This document shows, one piece after another, positions 9,742 to 19,184 of a stretch of 64,000 nt of DNA. This DNA comes from Bacteroidota bacterium (GTDB lineage Bacteria > Bacteroidota > Rhodothermia > Rhodothermales > Bin80): positions 56,780 to 120,779 of the forward strand of contig JAPOUL010000057.1 of assembly GCA_026708685.1 (NCBI GenBank), given 5' to 3'. The notes beneath the pieces are model-generated. The model was not told where the DNA came from, made no database searches, and was given only the letters and a program-made list of their open reading frames with translations. The number at the start of each line of letters is the position of its first letter. The first letter of the stretch is position 1. Position numbers and translations under genes: made by a program.

Positions 9742-11363
9742 TACTTGACCACGGGTATTCTTCGCCCACTACCAAAGGCTTTTTCCCGAAGCCGAAGGAC
9801 GGGGGCAGCCTGCTGACGTTTATACTCGGTTTGATTGACCATCGTCGTGATGGAACGGACGAGGTTTTCTGAGAAATCGAGATACTTGGCAATTTCTTTC
9901 GTACTTTTTTGTTCTTCAATATATTCCTTGAGTACGGCATCCAATACAGGATACTCTGGGAGCGAATCGGAATCCATTTGATTGGGGCGAAGCTCGGCAG
10001 ATGGGGGTTTTACGATGGTTGATTCAGGGATCACGGAGTCAGAACGGTTGTTGATCAGGCGAGCCAATTCGTAGACCTCTGTTTTATAGAGATCCCCCAA
10101 TACGCTGAGTCCACCATTCATATCCCCATAGAGCGTTGCATAGCCCATGGCAAGCTCGCTTTTATTCCCAGTAACCAGAACAATGCCCCCAAACTTATTG
10201 GCAAGGGCCATCAACAGGGTTCCTCGAGTGCGTGCCTGAATATTTTCTTCGGCTACATTTTGGGGGGTTGAATCAAACACCTCATGAAGGGTGGAATCAA
10301 AGGATTGAATGAGTTGATGAATGGGAAGTTCTATGAGTTCAATTCCCAGATTTGAAGCGAGTCGGGATGCGTCATCCAGAGAGCCTTGAGAAGAGTACTT
10401 GGAAGGCATGGCTACACCTGTGGCGGATTCTGGGCCCAATGCACGCACGGCAAGTGCGGCAGTGACGGCGGAGTCGATTCCACCACTTAAACCGATATAG
10501 ACCTTTTTGGGAAGACTCGATTTTACGATATAGTCACGGATCCCTAGGGTTAATGCATCAAGTGCCTGTTCCATTGGAGATGCAGGGATTATGCTTGATT
10601 TGGTAAGTGTGCCTAATTCATAGACAAGGAGGGATTCTTTGAACGCAGGGGCTTCAAGGATCTGTCCATTGTCTATCACGCAACTTCGACCATCAAAGAT
10701 GATATCGGTATTTGCACCTACCAGATTGGTAAAGATGTAGGGTAGGTTATAGTTGGTTACGACGTTTTTTATCAGTGCATGGCGTTCGTGATGTTTATCG
10801 ATCGCAAAAGGAGAGGCACAAAGATTGATCAACAGGTCGGGGGCCTGCTGGGCAAGAGTCAAGACGGGATTTTGTGCATAGGGCTTTTGGTCTAATTCAC
10901 GCACATTCCAGAGGTCTTCACAAATATGAACGCCCAGTTTTAATCCTCTCCATAGTAGGATGGTAGGGTTGGTTTCTGGTTCAAAATAGCGCCGCTCATC
11001 AAACACATCATAGGTAGGTAGTAGTTGCTTGAACCGTACTCCAATGCATTGACCATCTTCATACAGGTATGCAGCATTATGCAGGGGTTTCCCATGGCCC
11101 TTATGGCGAGCAATCCCTCCGATGAGTAGCCCCATTTTTTTGGGAATGTATTGTGCAAGTTTTTCTCTTACATCATGTTCACGAACGACAAAATCATCAT
11201 ATTCCAACAAGTCCAATGGGGGATATCCTGGAAGAGTGAGTTCAGGGAGTACCATTAGATCTACCCCTTGCGAGTGTGCTTTCTCACAATACTGACGGAC
11301 CTTTTCCGCATTCCCATCCAAGTCCCCCACGCGGGTATTGATTTGTGCTAATGCCAGCTTCAT
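9732..11363 (-). CDS. nadE: Glutamine-dependent NAD+ synthetase
   Basis: 543 residues in two domains. The N-terminal nitrilase-like glutaminase has the Glu41-Lys112-Cys148 triad (PELTLPGYPP, RFKQLLPTYDVFDE and HICEDLW). The C-terminal synthetase has the ATP pyrophosphatase loop SGGIDS at 293-298 and the downstream NKSELAMGYATLYGD motif. It makes NAD+ from nicotinate adenine dinucleotide, ATP and glutamine. Length fits the short bacterial glutamine-dependent type. Its 3' end converges on aroQ. No partner gene is adjacent. Confidence 0.97.
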   Translation of the reverse strand: MKLALAQINTRVGDLDGNAEKVRQYCEKAHSQGVDLMVLPELTLPGYPPLDLLEYDDFVVREHDVREKLAQYIPKKMGLLIGGIARHKGHGKPLHNAAYLYEDGQCIGVRFKQLLPTYDVFDERRYFEPETNPTILLWRGLKLGVHICEDLWNVRELDQKPYAQNPVLTLAQQAPDLLINLCASPFAIDKHHERHALIKNVVTNYNLPYIFTNLVGANTDIIFDGRSCVIDNGQILEAPAFKESLLVYELGTLTKSSIIPASPMEQALDALTLGIRDYIVKSSLPKKVYIGLSGGIDSAVTAALAVRALGPESATGVAMPSKYSSQGSLDDASRLASNLGIELIELPIHQLIQSFDSTLHEVFDSTPQNVAEENIQARTRGTLLMALANKFGGIVLVTGNKSELAMGYATLYGDMNGGLSVLGDLYKTEVYELARLINNRSDSVIPESTIVKPPSAELRPNQMDSDSLPEYPVLDAVLKEYIEEQKSTKEIAKYLDFSENLVRSITTMVNQTEYKRQQAAPVLRLREKAFGSGRRIPVVKYYG

Positions 11364-11802
11364 TCGGAATTAACCATAGTGACATAAGGGATTATATATA
11401 CTGACTTTCATAAGAAGCCCCATTATTATTACAGTGCAATGTTAAAAGTTTTAATTGAAAAACTTTTTCATACAAATCGTAAAAACTGAACCTATATGAA
11501 ACCGTATTACAGTATGAGATATCATGATTCTTGAATAAAGAGTTATACGATGGAACATGGATGATCATCCATCCCCAATGAGTGGGAGAGGATACATGTC
11601 AAATACTTACTGCACTCAAGACTGTTGTATAAGATAGCACGATCTATCAGATCATGTAGATTACGCAAAATCATCCTGTATGAGTACCTGAGATGTGTTA
11701 TCGGATTGTGCGACAGATAATAAAGTTGGCTGAGATGTAGGTAATAATTTGCGTTTCTTCACGGAAAAATCCGAGTTTATGAAAAAGACATTTAAATGGT
11801 GT
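11364..11802. other. Gene-free A+T-rich stretch
   Basis: About 440 bases between the nadE start and the end of the HEPN gene. No open frame with coding character, no tRNA-like cloverleaf and no clear inverted repeat was found. It must contain the nadE promoter. Composition is visibly richer in A and T than the housekeeping genes on the left, which marks the left border of an accessory insert. Confidence 0.5.
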
Positions 11803-12264
11803 CTAATTGCTCATAATGAGTGATTGCTCAAAGTAGTCAAGTATCATATGTGCTTTTTCATAATACATCCGTATTTCGTCGAAAGTAGCAGTAATACTAG
11901 CACCATGTGCTACGCTATTACGATTAGTGAGAATACTTTCATATGTTGTTTTTACTTGTCCATTTTCTTTGATTTTCTGATTGAATTTTTCCTTATAGGA
12001 CGGATGAAATCTTCCAAGTAGTCCAGATAGCTCTGAAACTCTCAAGCTACGGAGTGCTGATTTGTGAATGTGATCATTCACAAAGTTTTTGATAGTTACA
12101 TCAGATACAGACTTGCATCGGTCCGTTAAGATGTGCTTGATTTTTTGTTCAAACTGACCGCATATAAGGATTACCAGAGATTGGGTCAACAAACTCTTAA
12201 TTCTATTATTCGTGTGAGAGTCTTTGATTTCGACAAGGGCTTGATCAACTTCTTCTATATACAT
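11803..12264 (-). CDS. HEPN-domain protein (RiboL-PSP/MAE_28990-like), probable RNase
   Basis: 153 residues, mostly helical. Near the C-terminus TNRNSVAHG gives Arg115 and His120, the R-X4-6-H motif of HEPN ribonucleases, followed by a helix ending YYEKAHMILDYFEQ. The N-terminal part (SLLTQSLVILICGQFEQKIKHIL) resembles the first helix pair of RiboL-PSP/MAE_28990-type HEPN proteins. It begins 14 bases after the DUF262 gene on the same strand, so the two are very likely co-transcribed. HEPN proteins in such pairs are usually RNases that act in toxin-antitoxin or anti-phage systems; activity here is inferred. A non-catalytic HEPN partner is the main alternative. Confidence 0.75.
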   Translation of the reverse strand: MYIEEVDQALVEIKDSHTNNRIKSLLTQSLVILICGQFEQKIKHILTDRCKSVSDVTIKNFVNDHIHKSALRSLRVSELSGLLGRFHPSYKEKFNQKIKENGQVKTTYESILTNRNSVAHGASITATFDEIRMYYEKAHMILDYFEQSLIMSN

Positions 12265-12278
12265 GGTATGGTTTTAAT

Positions 12279-13367
12279 CTATTTTGAAAATAAGATCTCA
12301 GATGCCAAACGAAGCCTAGTGCTTACAGTTTTTTCGTCAGTAGTTGAGACATGAATACAATTCTTGTACTCATCATTTTCGATCAACTTGCTATAGCGAG
12401 ATTGAAGGTCAGTAATAGATTCTCCAGAGTAATTGGAAAAAGCGTTCATTACGGAGTCAAACACCGCAGAATTCATCCCAGACCTAATATGGAATGGTTT
12501 TTCGCCAAGTGAATTGATCACATCGGAGCATGTCTTTTTAAATTTCTTTTCCATGGTAGATATTGTTTCCTCCGAAGCATTTTGATGATGTTTCATAAAC
12601 TTGGAGAGATATTCTTTCATAGGCTTCTTATATTGTAAGTTATCTGAAATGGCAAGAAATCGTAAAATGAGTTCAACATCTTTTGAGCGTTTATCGGGGT
12701 CATTTTTTCCAAGAATCTTTCTCCAGTCTGAAAATCCATTAAGTCTTTCTAAAAAATCCACAAAACTCCCATGATAAATACAGTTTCTAATTTCTTGATT
12801 GGCAAGAAATGTTCCGCCAGTATTAAGTCTCTCAAAAATATGAAATATGCTAATGTTGTCATCGGGTACAATCTGTTGGACGATAAATGCACGTAATACG
12901 GAGTTCTTTAATTTTCTTTGATCTGTTTCGGTGAGATCATCATAGCTTCTCATTGAGAATGGACTTTCTTCGTTCAGGCCAGTCAAATGAAATTTCCGAG
13001 TTCCAGAAGAAAAAACCCCATCAAAATAATAAAAAACACTTTTCAGGCGTTGTTGACCGTCAATAACCAAATATTTCCCGTCAGAATTTTCTTTGTATAA
13101 AAATATTCCAGGAACCGGTAACCCAAGAAGAAAAGACTCAATTAGCTTACTAGCCTGAGGTTTGCTCCACACAAAATGTCTTTGGAAAGGGGGAATGATA
13201 ATTTCCTCCGATTTCCATTGCTGATGTAATACTTCAAGCGTGAAATCTGCGGGATAGGTAATTATTCTATAACTAGTTGGGGAACTGGAATCATCAACTT
13301 GCTCAGATTGAATGGGCTCAAGTTCAAGGTCAGAAAAGCGATTCTCTGAAATGGTAGCCATTATCAT
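12279..13367 (-). CDS. DUF262 (GmrS/ParB-like) domain protein
   Basis: 362 residues from the ATG at 13367 (13361 is an equal choice). The N-terminal DUF262 fold shows IIPPFQRHFVWSKPQASKLI at 57-76 and VIDGQQRLKS at 101-110, whose DGQQR is the predicted nucleotide-hydrolysing motif shared with ParB/Srx-like proteins. It also has FERLNTGG at 178-185. The C-terminal half is helical and charged. DUF262 domains occur in GmrSD type IV restriction enzymes and in many defence loci, coupling NTP hydrolysis to a nuclease. Here the lower gene encodes a HEPN protein and not the DUF1524 HNH domain. It is the first gene of the two-gene unit. Codon use is more A/T-ending than in the flanking core genes. Confidence 0.84.
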   Translation of the reverse strand: MIMATISENRFSDLELEPIQSEQVDDSSSPTSYRIITYPADFTLEVLHQQWKSEEIIIPPFQRHFVWSKPQASKLIESFLLGLPVPGIFLYKENSDGKYLVIDGQQRLKSVFYYFDGVFSSGTRKFHLTGLNEESPFSMRSYDDLTETDQRKLKNSVLRAFIVQQIVPDDNISIFHIFERLNTGGTFLANQEIRNCIYHGSFVDFLERLNGFSDWRKILGKNDPDKRSKDVELILRFLAISDNLQYKKPMKEYLSKFMKHHQNASEETISTMEKKFKKTCSDVINSLGEKPFHIRSGMNSAVFDSVMNAFSNYSGESITDLQSRYSKLIENDEYKNCIHVSTTDEKTVSTRLRLASEILFSK

Positions 13368-13926
13368 TGAATATTACTGATTTGGGTATGTGACGTGTAC
13401 TGCGGACAAAGCATGAATCACACGTTTTTCTACATCCCCGAAAGGAGAATGTTTCAAATTCTCACATAGTCTTGGTTTTTCAAAGCATTGAAATAGGGAT
13501 GAATAGATGTGGGGGATTGAGCATTGAGTCAAATCCAGTGCTAAATTCGTAATGATATGATACACACATTGTTAGATGGCGAGGGTGCAAGCGATAAATT
13601 CTTAGGTGTTCCCAAAGCAGATAAAAGTTCTTTGATAGTTCAACATTAGATACTGCTGCTAAGCCTATCACTTGAATCAAAAAAATACTTCTCATGCAAC
13701 CAAGGGCAAAATTATATGAAAACATTGAGATATTGCAAAAGCCTCATTATGATGTTGAGAAGTGTGTGAGGTGATGCATGAACAACTTATCGTTATGCCT
13801 GAGTTCAAACCATATGGTCTTTTTTGTTATATTTAAGTTTAAAACTAACTCATCATGAAGCAGGTTTCTTCCTGAGGTCTGCTGAGAAAGGTCAAACACT
13901 GTTTTCATCTGAGCCCCAACCAAGTT
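13368..13926. other. Intergenic stretch upstream of DUF262 and the ABC importer
   Basis: About 560 bases between two divergently transcribed units. The short frames present (for example 13480-13725 minus) have no recognisable domain or start signal and are not supported as genes. The stretch should hold both promoters; no convincing operator, tRNA or repeat was identified. Confidence 0.45.
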
Positions 13927-15081
13927 ATGCTTCTAAATAGAGAGCACACTTCCAGTACAATACTAAAGGATGCAGGAAAACTTGATCAAGTTCCAGCTCA
14001 TGTTCAGTTCAGAGGAGTGAGCAAGACTTATGATGGACAGATCAAAGTAGTCAAAGATTTTGATCTGAACATCCATACTGGAGAATTTGTGACCTTACTT
14101 GGCCCATCGGGTTCGGGTAAAACGACAATCTTGATGATGCTTGCCGGCTTTCAAGCACCTTCATCAGGTGAAATCCTACTTGAAGGGCGACCTATCCATG
14201 ATCTTCCTGCACGCAAGAGGGGAATTGGTATGGTATTCCAGAACTACGCACTCTTTCCACATATGACCGTTGGTGCGAATCTGTCGTTTCCGTTGGAAGT
14301 TCGTGGCATGAACTCACTTGAGCGCAAAGAGCGAGTTTTACGAGCTTTAAAGTTGGTGCGGCTAGATGGATTGTCTGACCGAAAACCGGGCCAATTATCT
14401 GGTGGCCAGCAACAACGTGTTGCTATTGCAAGGGCTCTTGTTTTTGAGCCATCTCTGGTGCTGATGGATGAGCCTTTGGGGGCACTTGATCGGAGTCTAC
14501 GAGAAGAAATGCAGTATGAAATTCGTCGTATTCATCGGAGTTTAGATGTGACCATCGTCTATGTGACGCATGATCAGCAAGAGGCAATGGTCATGTCCGA
14601 TCGGATCGCTGTATTACGTGATGGGATGATTGACCAGATTGAAGTTCCCGAGGGATTATATGAGGCTCCTACGAGTGCTTTTGTTGCCCGTTTTATTGGC
14701 GAGAGCAATCAATTACATGGACATGTTTCTGCCATGTTTGAACAGGATAATGTCTGTGAGGTAGATACTGGTGGAGAGATGATTCGTGCACTGAAAGTTT
14801 CTCCATGCCATGTGGGTGATCAAGTGACACTCTCTATTCGACCAGAGCGTGTTAAGATGAACCCTGAATCAGGTCGTTATACCAATGAGATATCGGCCAC
14901 AGTAGAGGATTTAACATTTTTAGGAGATCAATTACGAATACGTTTAGCAACTTGTGGTCGAGACGATTTCCTTGCTACAATCCCAAACGTTGTAGGGCAC
15001 GGCGGACTGGTTGAAGGAGATGCGGTTCGCATCGGATGGACAGTGGTTGACTGCCGTGTCCTAAATTATGAACAACCTTGA
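13927..15081 (+). CDS. ABC transporter ATPase, spermidine/putrescine (PotA) type
   Basis: 384 residues. Walker [10 protein letters not shown] is at 59-67, the Q-loop at [10 protein letters not shown], signature LSGGQQQR at 156-163, Walker B VLMDEP with Asp180-Glu181, and the H-loop in YVTHDQQEA. The C-terminal about 130 residues form a TOBE-type regulatory domain (SIRPERVKM). This is the MalK/PotA/FbpC layout. It is the first of four plus-strand genes coding ATPase, binding protein and two permeases, a complete importer. The about 27-residue extension before the ABC domain is unusual but has no better internal start. Polyamines are the likeliest substrate class by family; this is inference. 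Confidence 0.92.
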   Translation: MLLNREHTSSTILKDAGKLDQVPAHVQFRGVSKTYDGQIKVVKDFDLNIHTGEFVTLLGPSGSGKTTILMMLAGFQAPSSGEILLEGRPIHDLPARKRGIGMVFQNYALFPHMTVGANLSFPLEVRGMNSLERKERVLRALKLVRLDGLSDRKPGQLSGGQQQRVAIARALVFEPSLVLMDEPLGALDRSLREEMQYEIRRIHRSLDVTIVYVTHDQQEAMVMSDRIAVLRDGMIDQIEVPEGLYEAPTSAFVARFIGESNQLHGHVSAMFEQDNVCEVDTGGEMIRALKVSPCHVGDQVTLSIRPERVKMNPESGRYTNEISATVEDLTFLGDQLRIRLATCGRDDFLATIPNVVGHGGLVEGDAVRIGWTVVDCRVLNYEQP

Positions 15082-15097
15082 TCAAATTATTTAATTC

Positions 15098-16198
15098 ATG
15101 AATCATTATTCAAATTCAATTAGCATCTTTTTGCTGATTACTCTCCTTGCAAGTGCATGTGGAACGGATCAGACTCGATCCATCACCGCTGTGTCTTGGG
15201 GTGGTTCTTATGGCAAAGCCGTTAATGAGGGCGTAAATATTCCCTTTATGGATTCAACGGGTATTATGGTTGAGGTTGAAGACTACAACGGTGGGCTTGC
15301 CCAGATCCGTGGGCAAGTAGAGATAGGCAATATTCATTGGGATATTGTTGACTTAGAAATAGCAGATGCCGTCCGTGCTTGCGATGAAGGACTTTTAGAA
15401 CCGATTGACATCCACTCATTACCAGATGGACCAGATGGAACTCCCGCCAGTGAAGATTTTCCAGATGAAGTTCAAACGGAATGTGGGGTAGGTAGTCTCT
15501 ACTATTCGACTATCTATGCCTATAACGAAGAGTATATTGCCAATAACTTTGAGTCGGAACCAACAACAATGGCAGACTTTTTTGACTTGGAAACCTTTCC
15601 AGGGCGGAGGGGAATGCGGAGAGTTCCTCAGGTGAATATTGAGTTTGCATTGATTGCAGAGGGTGTCCCCCTTGATGCAGTTTATGATACAATGAGCACT
15701 TCTGAAGGACTTGACCTTGCATTTGAAAAACTGAATTCCATTAAGGATCAAATTGTTTGGTGGGAAGCGGGAGCTCAACCACCTCAGATGCTGGCGGATG
15801 GGGAAGTGATCATGAGTACGGCTTACAATGGTCGGATCTTCAATGCACAGGTGCTTGAAGAACAGCCATTTGTTATTGTTTGGGATGGGCAACTATTAGA
15901 TACCGGGCAAATAGGGATTGTTAAAGGTACACCTCGTTTAGAAGATGCTCTGAGATACCTTCAATTTGCAACTAGTGCAGAATCTCTGGCAAGAATCTCC
16001 GCTCGAATTTCCTACTCTCCTGTGCGTAAATCAGGAATGTCACTAGTCACCACACATATTGTGGCTGGTGTGGAAATGGCACCACATCTGCCTGCAAGTC
16101 CAGCGAATATAGCGAATGCTTTGCCGTATGACTGGGAATGGTGGGCGAATCATCAAGATGAAATGAATGAGCGATTTAGTGCATGGCTGGCCCTCTAA
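15098..16198 (+). CDS. Periplasmic substrate-binding lipoprotein of the Pot-like importer
   Basis: 366 residues. The N-terminus is a lipoprotein signal (IFLLITLLASACG) with the lipobox Cys at about residue 21. The mature part is a type II periplasmic-binding fold of the PotD/polyamine family, with SWGGSYGKAVNEG early, WDIVDLEIADAVRACDEG, and a domain-swap region around GQIGIVKG. It would deliver the substrate to the two permeases encoded downstream. The stop codon lies inside the start region of the next gene (16-base overlap), a sign of translational coupling. Exact ligand unknown; putrescine, spermidine or a related amine are the family's usual ligands. Confidence 0.9.
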   Translation: MNHYSNSISIFLLITLLASACGTDQTRSITAVSWGGSYGKAVNEGVNIPFMDSTGIMVEVEDYNGGLAQIRGQVEIGNIHWDIVDLEIADAVRACDEGLLEPIDIHSLPDGPDGTPASEDFPDEVQTECGVGSLYYSTIYAYNEEYIANNFESEPTTMADFFDLETFPGRRGMRRVPQVNIEFALIAEGVPLDAVYDTMSTSEGLDLAFEKLNSIKDQIVWWEAGAQPPQMLADGEVIMSTAYNGRIFNAQVLEEQPFVIVWDGQLLDTGQIGIVKGTPRLEDALRYLQFATSAESLARISARISYSPVRKSGMSLVTTHIVAGVEMAPHLPASPANIANALPYDWEWWANHQDEMNERFSAWLAL

Positions 16199-17400
16199 GA
16201 TTGCCTGGCAATCCAGATGTTCGTGTACGATTAAGAGCTCTTAGTTTAGTCGCCCCCTTGGTCATTTTCGTTGGGGTGACCTTTGTTGCACCTCTGGGGA
16301 CTATGTTGATGCGTAGTGTGTATGATCCAGTGGTTGCAGATGCACTTCCAAAGACTTTGGCTCTACTCAGCGATTGGGATGCAAACGAGCTTCCATCAGA
16401 GGCAATATTTGCAACGTTAGCTGAAGAAATCAAGCACGCATCATCCGAACGCACCATTGGGCGAGTTGCTGGAAGAATCAATCGAGTGCAGGGAGGTTTT
16501 CGAGGGTTGGTGACGCGTACCGAACGAGAGCTGCGTACAACGGGTCAAGGCACCTGGCGTGAGATCATGATCTCGGTAGACTCCCTATGGGCAGATGCGG
16601 CAACATGGCATGCAATCAAAGTGACGGGGGAACGATACACTGCACGTCACTACTGGAATGCTTTGGACATGCAGATCCTTTCGGATGGTTCCATCGCCAG
16701 ACAGCCAGAAGAGAGACGAATCTATCTACGCCTTTTTTTACGAACGTTAATGGTGAGCGGGTTGATCACATTGCTCTGTTTGCTACTCGGTTATCCTGTT
16801 GCACATTTCATCGCTGATTCGCCTCCCCGTCAAGGAAATCTACTCCTCATTTTAGTACTGATCCCTTTTTGGACTTCGCTACTGGTTCGAACGACATCAT
16901 GGATCGTATTGCTACAGAATCAAGGAGTCTTAAATGATCTTTTTGTGGCGTTAGGGTTGATCGGTGAGGATGGTCGTTTATCTATGATTTACAACATGAC
17001 TGGAACCATCATCGCGATGACGCATGTGTTATTACCTTTTATGGTATTACCGCTCTATTCTGTGATGCGAGGGATTCCAGCGACCCATATGAATGCCGCA
17101 GCATCCTTAGGTGCTACGCCTCTGCAGGCTTTTCTACGGGTTTATTGGCCACAGTCTCTTCCTGGAGTAGGTGCAGGTGCACTTCTTGTGTTCATTTTAG
17201 CCATTGGGTATTACATTACACCTGCATTGGTTGGTGGCAGTGACGGACAGTTAATCTCTAACATGATCGCCTACCATATGCAAACTTCATTGAATTGGGG
17301 ACTTGCGGCGGCCTTAGGGGGTGTATTGTTAGTGGGAGTACTCATTCTCTATATGGTCTATGAGCGGCTGATTGGCATTGATAGAATTGGATTAAGATGA
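16183..17400 (+). CDS. ABC transporter permease, PotB-like
   Basis: 405 residues. After the first membrane helix (about 18-42) there is a hydrophilic insert of roughly 140 residues, predicted periplasmic, before the core permease helices begin near residue 185. The EAA cytoplasmic loop that docks the ATPase is recognisable in MNAAASLGATPLQAFLRVYWP. Other PotB-like permeases of the same branch carry a comparable insert, which makes the protein about 120 residues longer than E. coli PotB. It overlaps the binding-protein gene by 16 bases and ends ten bases before the second permease. Confidence 0.92.
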   Translation: MAGPLRLPGNPDVRVRLRALSLVAPLVIFVGVTFVAPLGTMLMRSVYDPVVADALPKTLALLSDWDANELPSEAIFATLAEEIKHASSERTIGRVAGRINRVQGGFRGLVTRTERELRTTGQGTWREIMISVDSLWADAATWHAIKVTGERYTARHYWNALDMQILSDGSIARQPEERRIYLRLFLRTLMVSGLITLLCLLLGYPVAHFIADSPPRQGNLLLILVLIPFWTSLLVRTTSWIVLLQNQGVLNDLFVALGLIGEDGRLSMIYNMTGTIIAMTHVLLPFMVLPLYSVMRGIPATHMNAAASLGATPLQAFLRVYWPQSLPGVGAGALLVFILAIGYYITPALVGGSDGQLISNMIAYHMQTSLNWGLAAALGGVLLVGVLILYMVYERLIGIDRIGLR

Positions 17401-17410
17401 TGAGGATCAC

Positions 17411-18223
17411 ATGCGAATGAGTATCGGACGGGTCATCTATCTATTGATATGTACGCTCATATTTGTATTTCTGATGGCTCCAATCATTGTCATCATTCCG
17501 TTGAGCTTTAATGCTGAGCCTTACTTCACCTTCACCGAAGGAATGCTCCGTTTAGATCCTGAAGCATGGTCGTTGCGATGGTATAGAGAGATCATGACCA
17601 ATGATGTTTGGATCAAGAGTTTAGTCAATAGCATCGTGATAGGCGTAAGTGCAACCATTTTGGCTACTGCACTGGGTACTCTGGCAGCACTGGGTTTGGC
17701 AAATTCTGCAATCCCAGCCCGAAGAACAATCATGGGTTTGATCATTTCTCCGATGGTGACCCCAGTGATTATTGCAGCTGCTGGGATGTTTTTCTTCTAC
17801 TCAGATCTTGGTTTGGGGCAGACCCATGTAAGCATCATCTTGGCACATACGGTATTGGGAGTCCCTTTTGTGGTTGTCACTGTGACGGCGACATTAGCTG
17901 CTTATGATTTTACACTGAATCGTGCGGCAGCAAATTTAGGGGCGGGGCCTTGGACGACGTTCCGGAGGGTGCAATTTCCATTGATTGCACCGGGAGTGTT
18001 TTCGGGGGCACTGTTTGCTTTTGCGATCTCCTTTGATGAGGTTGTCGTCATCCTATTTATGGGAGGCGTAGAGCAACGTACGGTTCCTCGTCAGATGTGG
18101 GCTGGAATTCGAGAGCAGATCAGCCCTGCAATCCTAGCGGTGGCCACCTTATTAATTGTTTTCGCGATCCTTCTTCTTCTGACGGTAGGGTGGCTGCAAC
18201 GAAGGGGAGAATCCAGCCAATAA
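17411..18223 (+). CDS. ABC transporter permease, PotC-like
   Basis: 270 residues with six predicted membrane helices and the EAA loop AAANLGAGPWTTFRRVQFPL at about 180-199. It forms the heterodimeric membrane channel with the preceding permease. It is the last gene of the importer; the frame ends in a basic tail (GWLQRRGESSQ). Beyond the stop the sequence becomes gene-poor, and no clear intrinsic terminator was seen in the first 150 bases. Confidence 0.92.
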   Translation: MRMSIGRVIYLLICTLIFVFLMAPIIVIIPLSFNAEPYFTFTEGMLRLDPEAWSLRWYREIMTNDVWIKSLVNSIVIGVSATILATALGTLAALGLANSAIPARRTIMGLIISPMVTPVIIAAAGMFFFYSDLGLGQTHVSIILAHTVLGVPFVVVTVTATLAAYDFTLNRAAANLGAGPWTTFRRVQFPLIAPGVFSGALFAFAISFDEVVVILFMGGVEQRTVPRQMWAGIREQISPAILAVATLLIVFAILLLLTVGWLQRRGESSQ

Positions 18224-18632
18224 CGGCGTTTCAAGTCCTACTCCCAGACACCACTGCCCCAAGGTCTTGGCTCTCCCTGATTGCCATAGGGAAAAGGTAT
18301 TTCAACACGTTTCGGTTTACAGGGAATTTTGTCAAGATCGTCAAGAAACTCAACAAGATCTGTAGCCTCTCTTTAATTTTGTCAAGTTCAATGTTGGGTT
18401 GATTCTTGTCAATGGAAATTTTCTTAACAGGTTTCATTTGATAACCAGATGGAAATGAGAAGAATTGGATAGTACTACCCATACCCTCAAAAGTTTTTCG
18501 GTGACTCACTGTCAAGAGACTTAGGATAGATTAATCAATAGAGCCTCCCTTGAAACAGAGATCAAGACAGGACTCTGGACATTCAAGGAAGTGGAACAGA
18601 GGAGGAGAAGACCACAACTAAACCTTTGAGTA

Positions 18633-18881
18633 ATGCCTGAATACTCAATCCCCCTACGTGTGCCAAATCACTACGAGATGCTACATATCGATCACGATGG
18701 GAAGCGTCAGTATCCTCCTCAGCACATCAACCAAAGCACCTACGAGGCAGGAAGCCATTGAATCGCTTTCCTAAAATACCTCGCGGAGCATGGCATCAAA
18801 GCGAACCCCCAGCAGTCCCGCAATCAGGAGGATTCCCTTTTTAAGTATACCGTGAACGACGTGATCAATATGCGGCCGTAG
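18633..18881 (+). pseudogene. Small ORF interrupted by one in-frame TGA
   Basis: A frame of 83 codons from the ATG at 18633 to the TAG at 18879-18881 is uninterrupted except for a TGA at 18759-18761. The first part reads MPEYSIPLRVPNHYEMLH and so on; the second part contains IAFLKYLAEHGIKANPQQ and ends VNDVINMRP. Both halves look like soluble protein of even composition, so the TGA probably inactivated a small gene. No selenocysteine insertion structure or family supports readthrough. No homologous family recognised. Confidence 0.3.
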
Positions 18882-18947
18882 ACTGCAAGGAATACATGTT
18901 CAAGAAATAGTTAGGTTTTGGGAGGCAGGGTTACGCCACTAAGGAAC

Positions 18948-19184
18948 TCAAGAGACCGCCTCAGTTCTCAGAGATACAGACTCGTCCACATAACATGAGG
19001 ACGAGTCTCTTTCCTCCTGCCTCCCCTCCAAGCGGCCCAAGCGTTGGGACAGGTCAAGGTGCATCTGATTCATGTCTGACCGTAAAACTTGAGTGTCTTT
19101 TCGGCTATCACTCCATATTTTCCATAGGAATCCAAGGTTGGCAATAATACCCCCAACCATCGCCCAAAACTGATAATCCTGCAT
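18948..19184 (-). CDS. Possible small membrane-anchored coiled-coil protein
   Basis: 78 residues. One N-terminal membrane helix (about 5-24, FWAMVGGIIANLGFLWKIW) is followed by a charged heptad-like segment (LRSDMNQMHLDLSQRLGRLE) that could form a coiled coil. The last about 20 codons coincide with a perfect 10-base inverted repeat and look less protein-like, so the 3' end may be altered. There is no obvious ribosome binding site. The order of features is that of small holin- or phage-associated membrane proteins, but no family is recognised. Confidence 0.4.
   Translation of the reverse strand: MQDYQFWAMVGGIIANLGFLWKIWSDSRKDTQVLRSDMNQMHLDLSQRLGRLEGRQEERDSSSCYVDESVSLRTEAVS
18978..19008. repeat. 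Perfect 10-bp inverted repeat, 11-base loop
   Basis: AGACTCGTCC at 18978-18987 is matched by GGACGAGTCT at 18999-19008. It is followed on the plus strand by a pyrimidine run (CTTTCCTCC). It could be a terminator-like hairpin or an end of a mobile fragment. The T-tract is weak, so a function is not assigned. Confidence 0.4.

Noticed and set aside
13480..13725. An 81-codon minus-strand frame
   Set aside because: No ribosome binding site, no domain and odd composition in an otherwise non-coding intergenic stretch.
18759..18761. TGA as a selenocysteine codon
   Set aside because: No stem-loop of SECIS type was evident after the TGA and neither half resembles a selenoprotein; a nonsense mutation is simpler.
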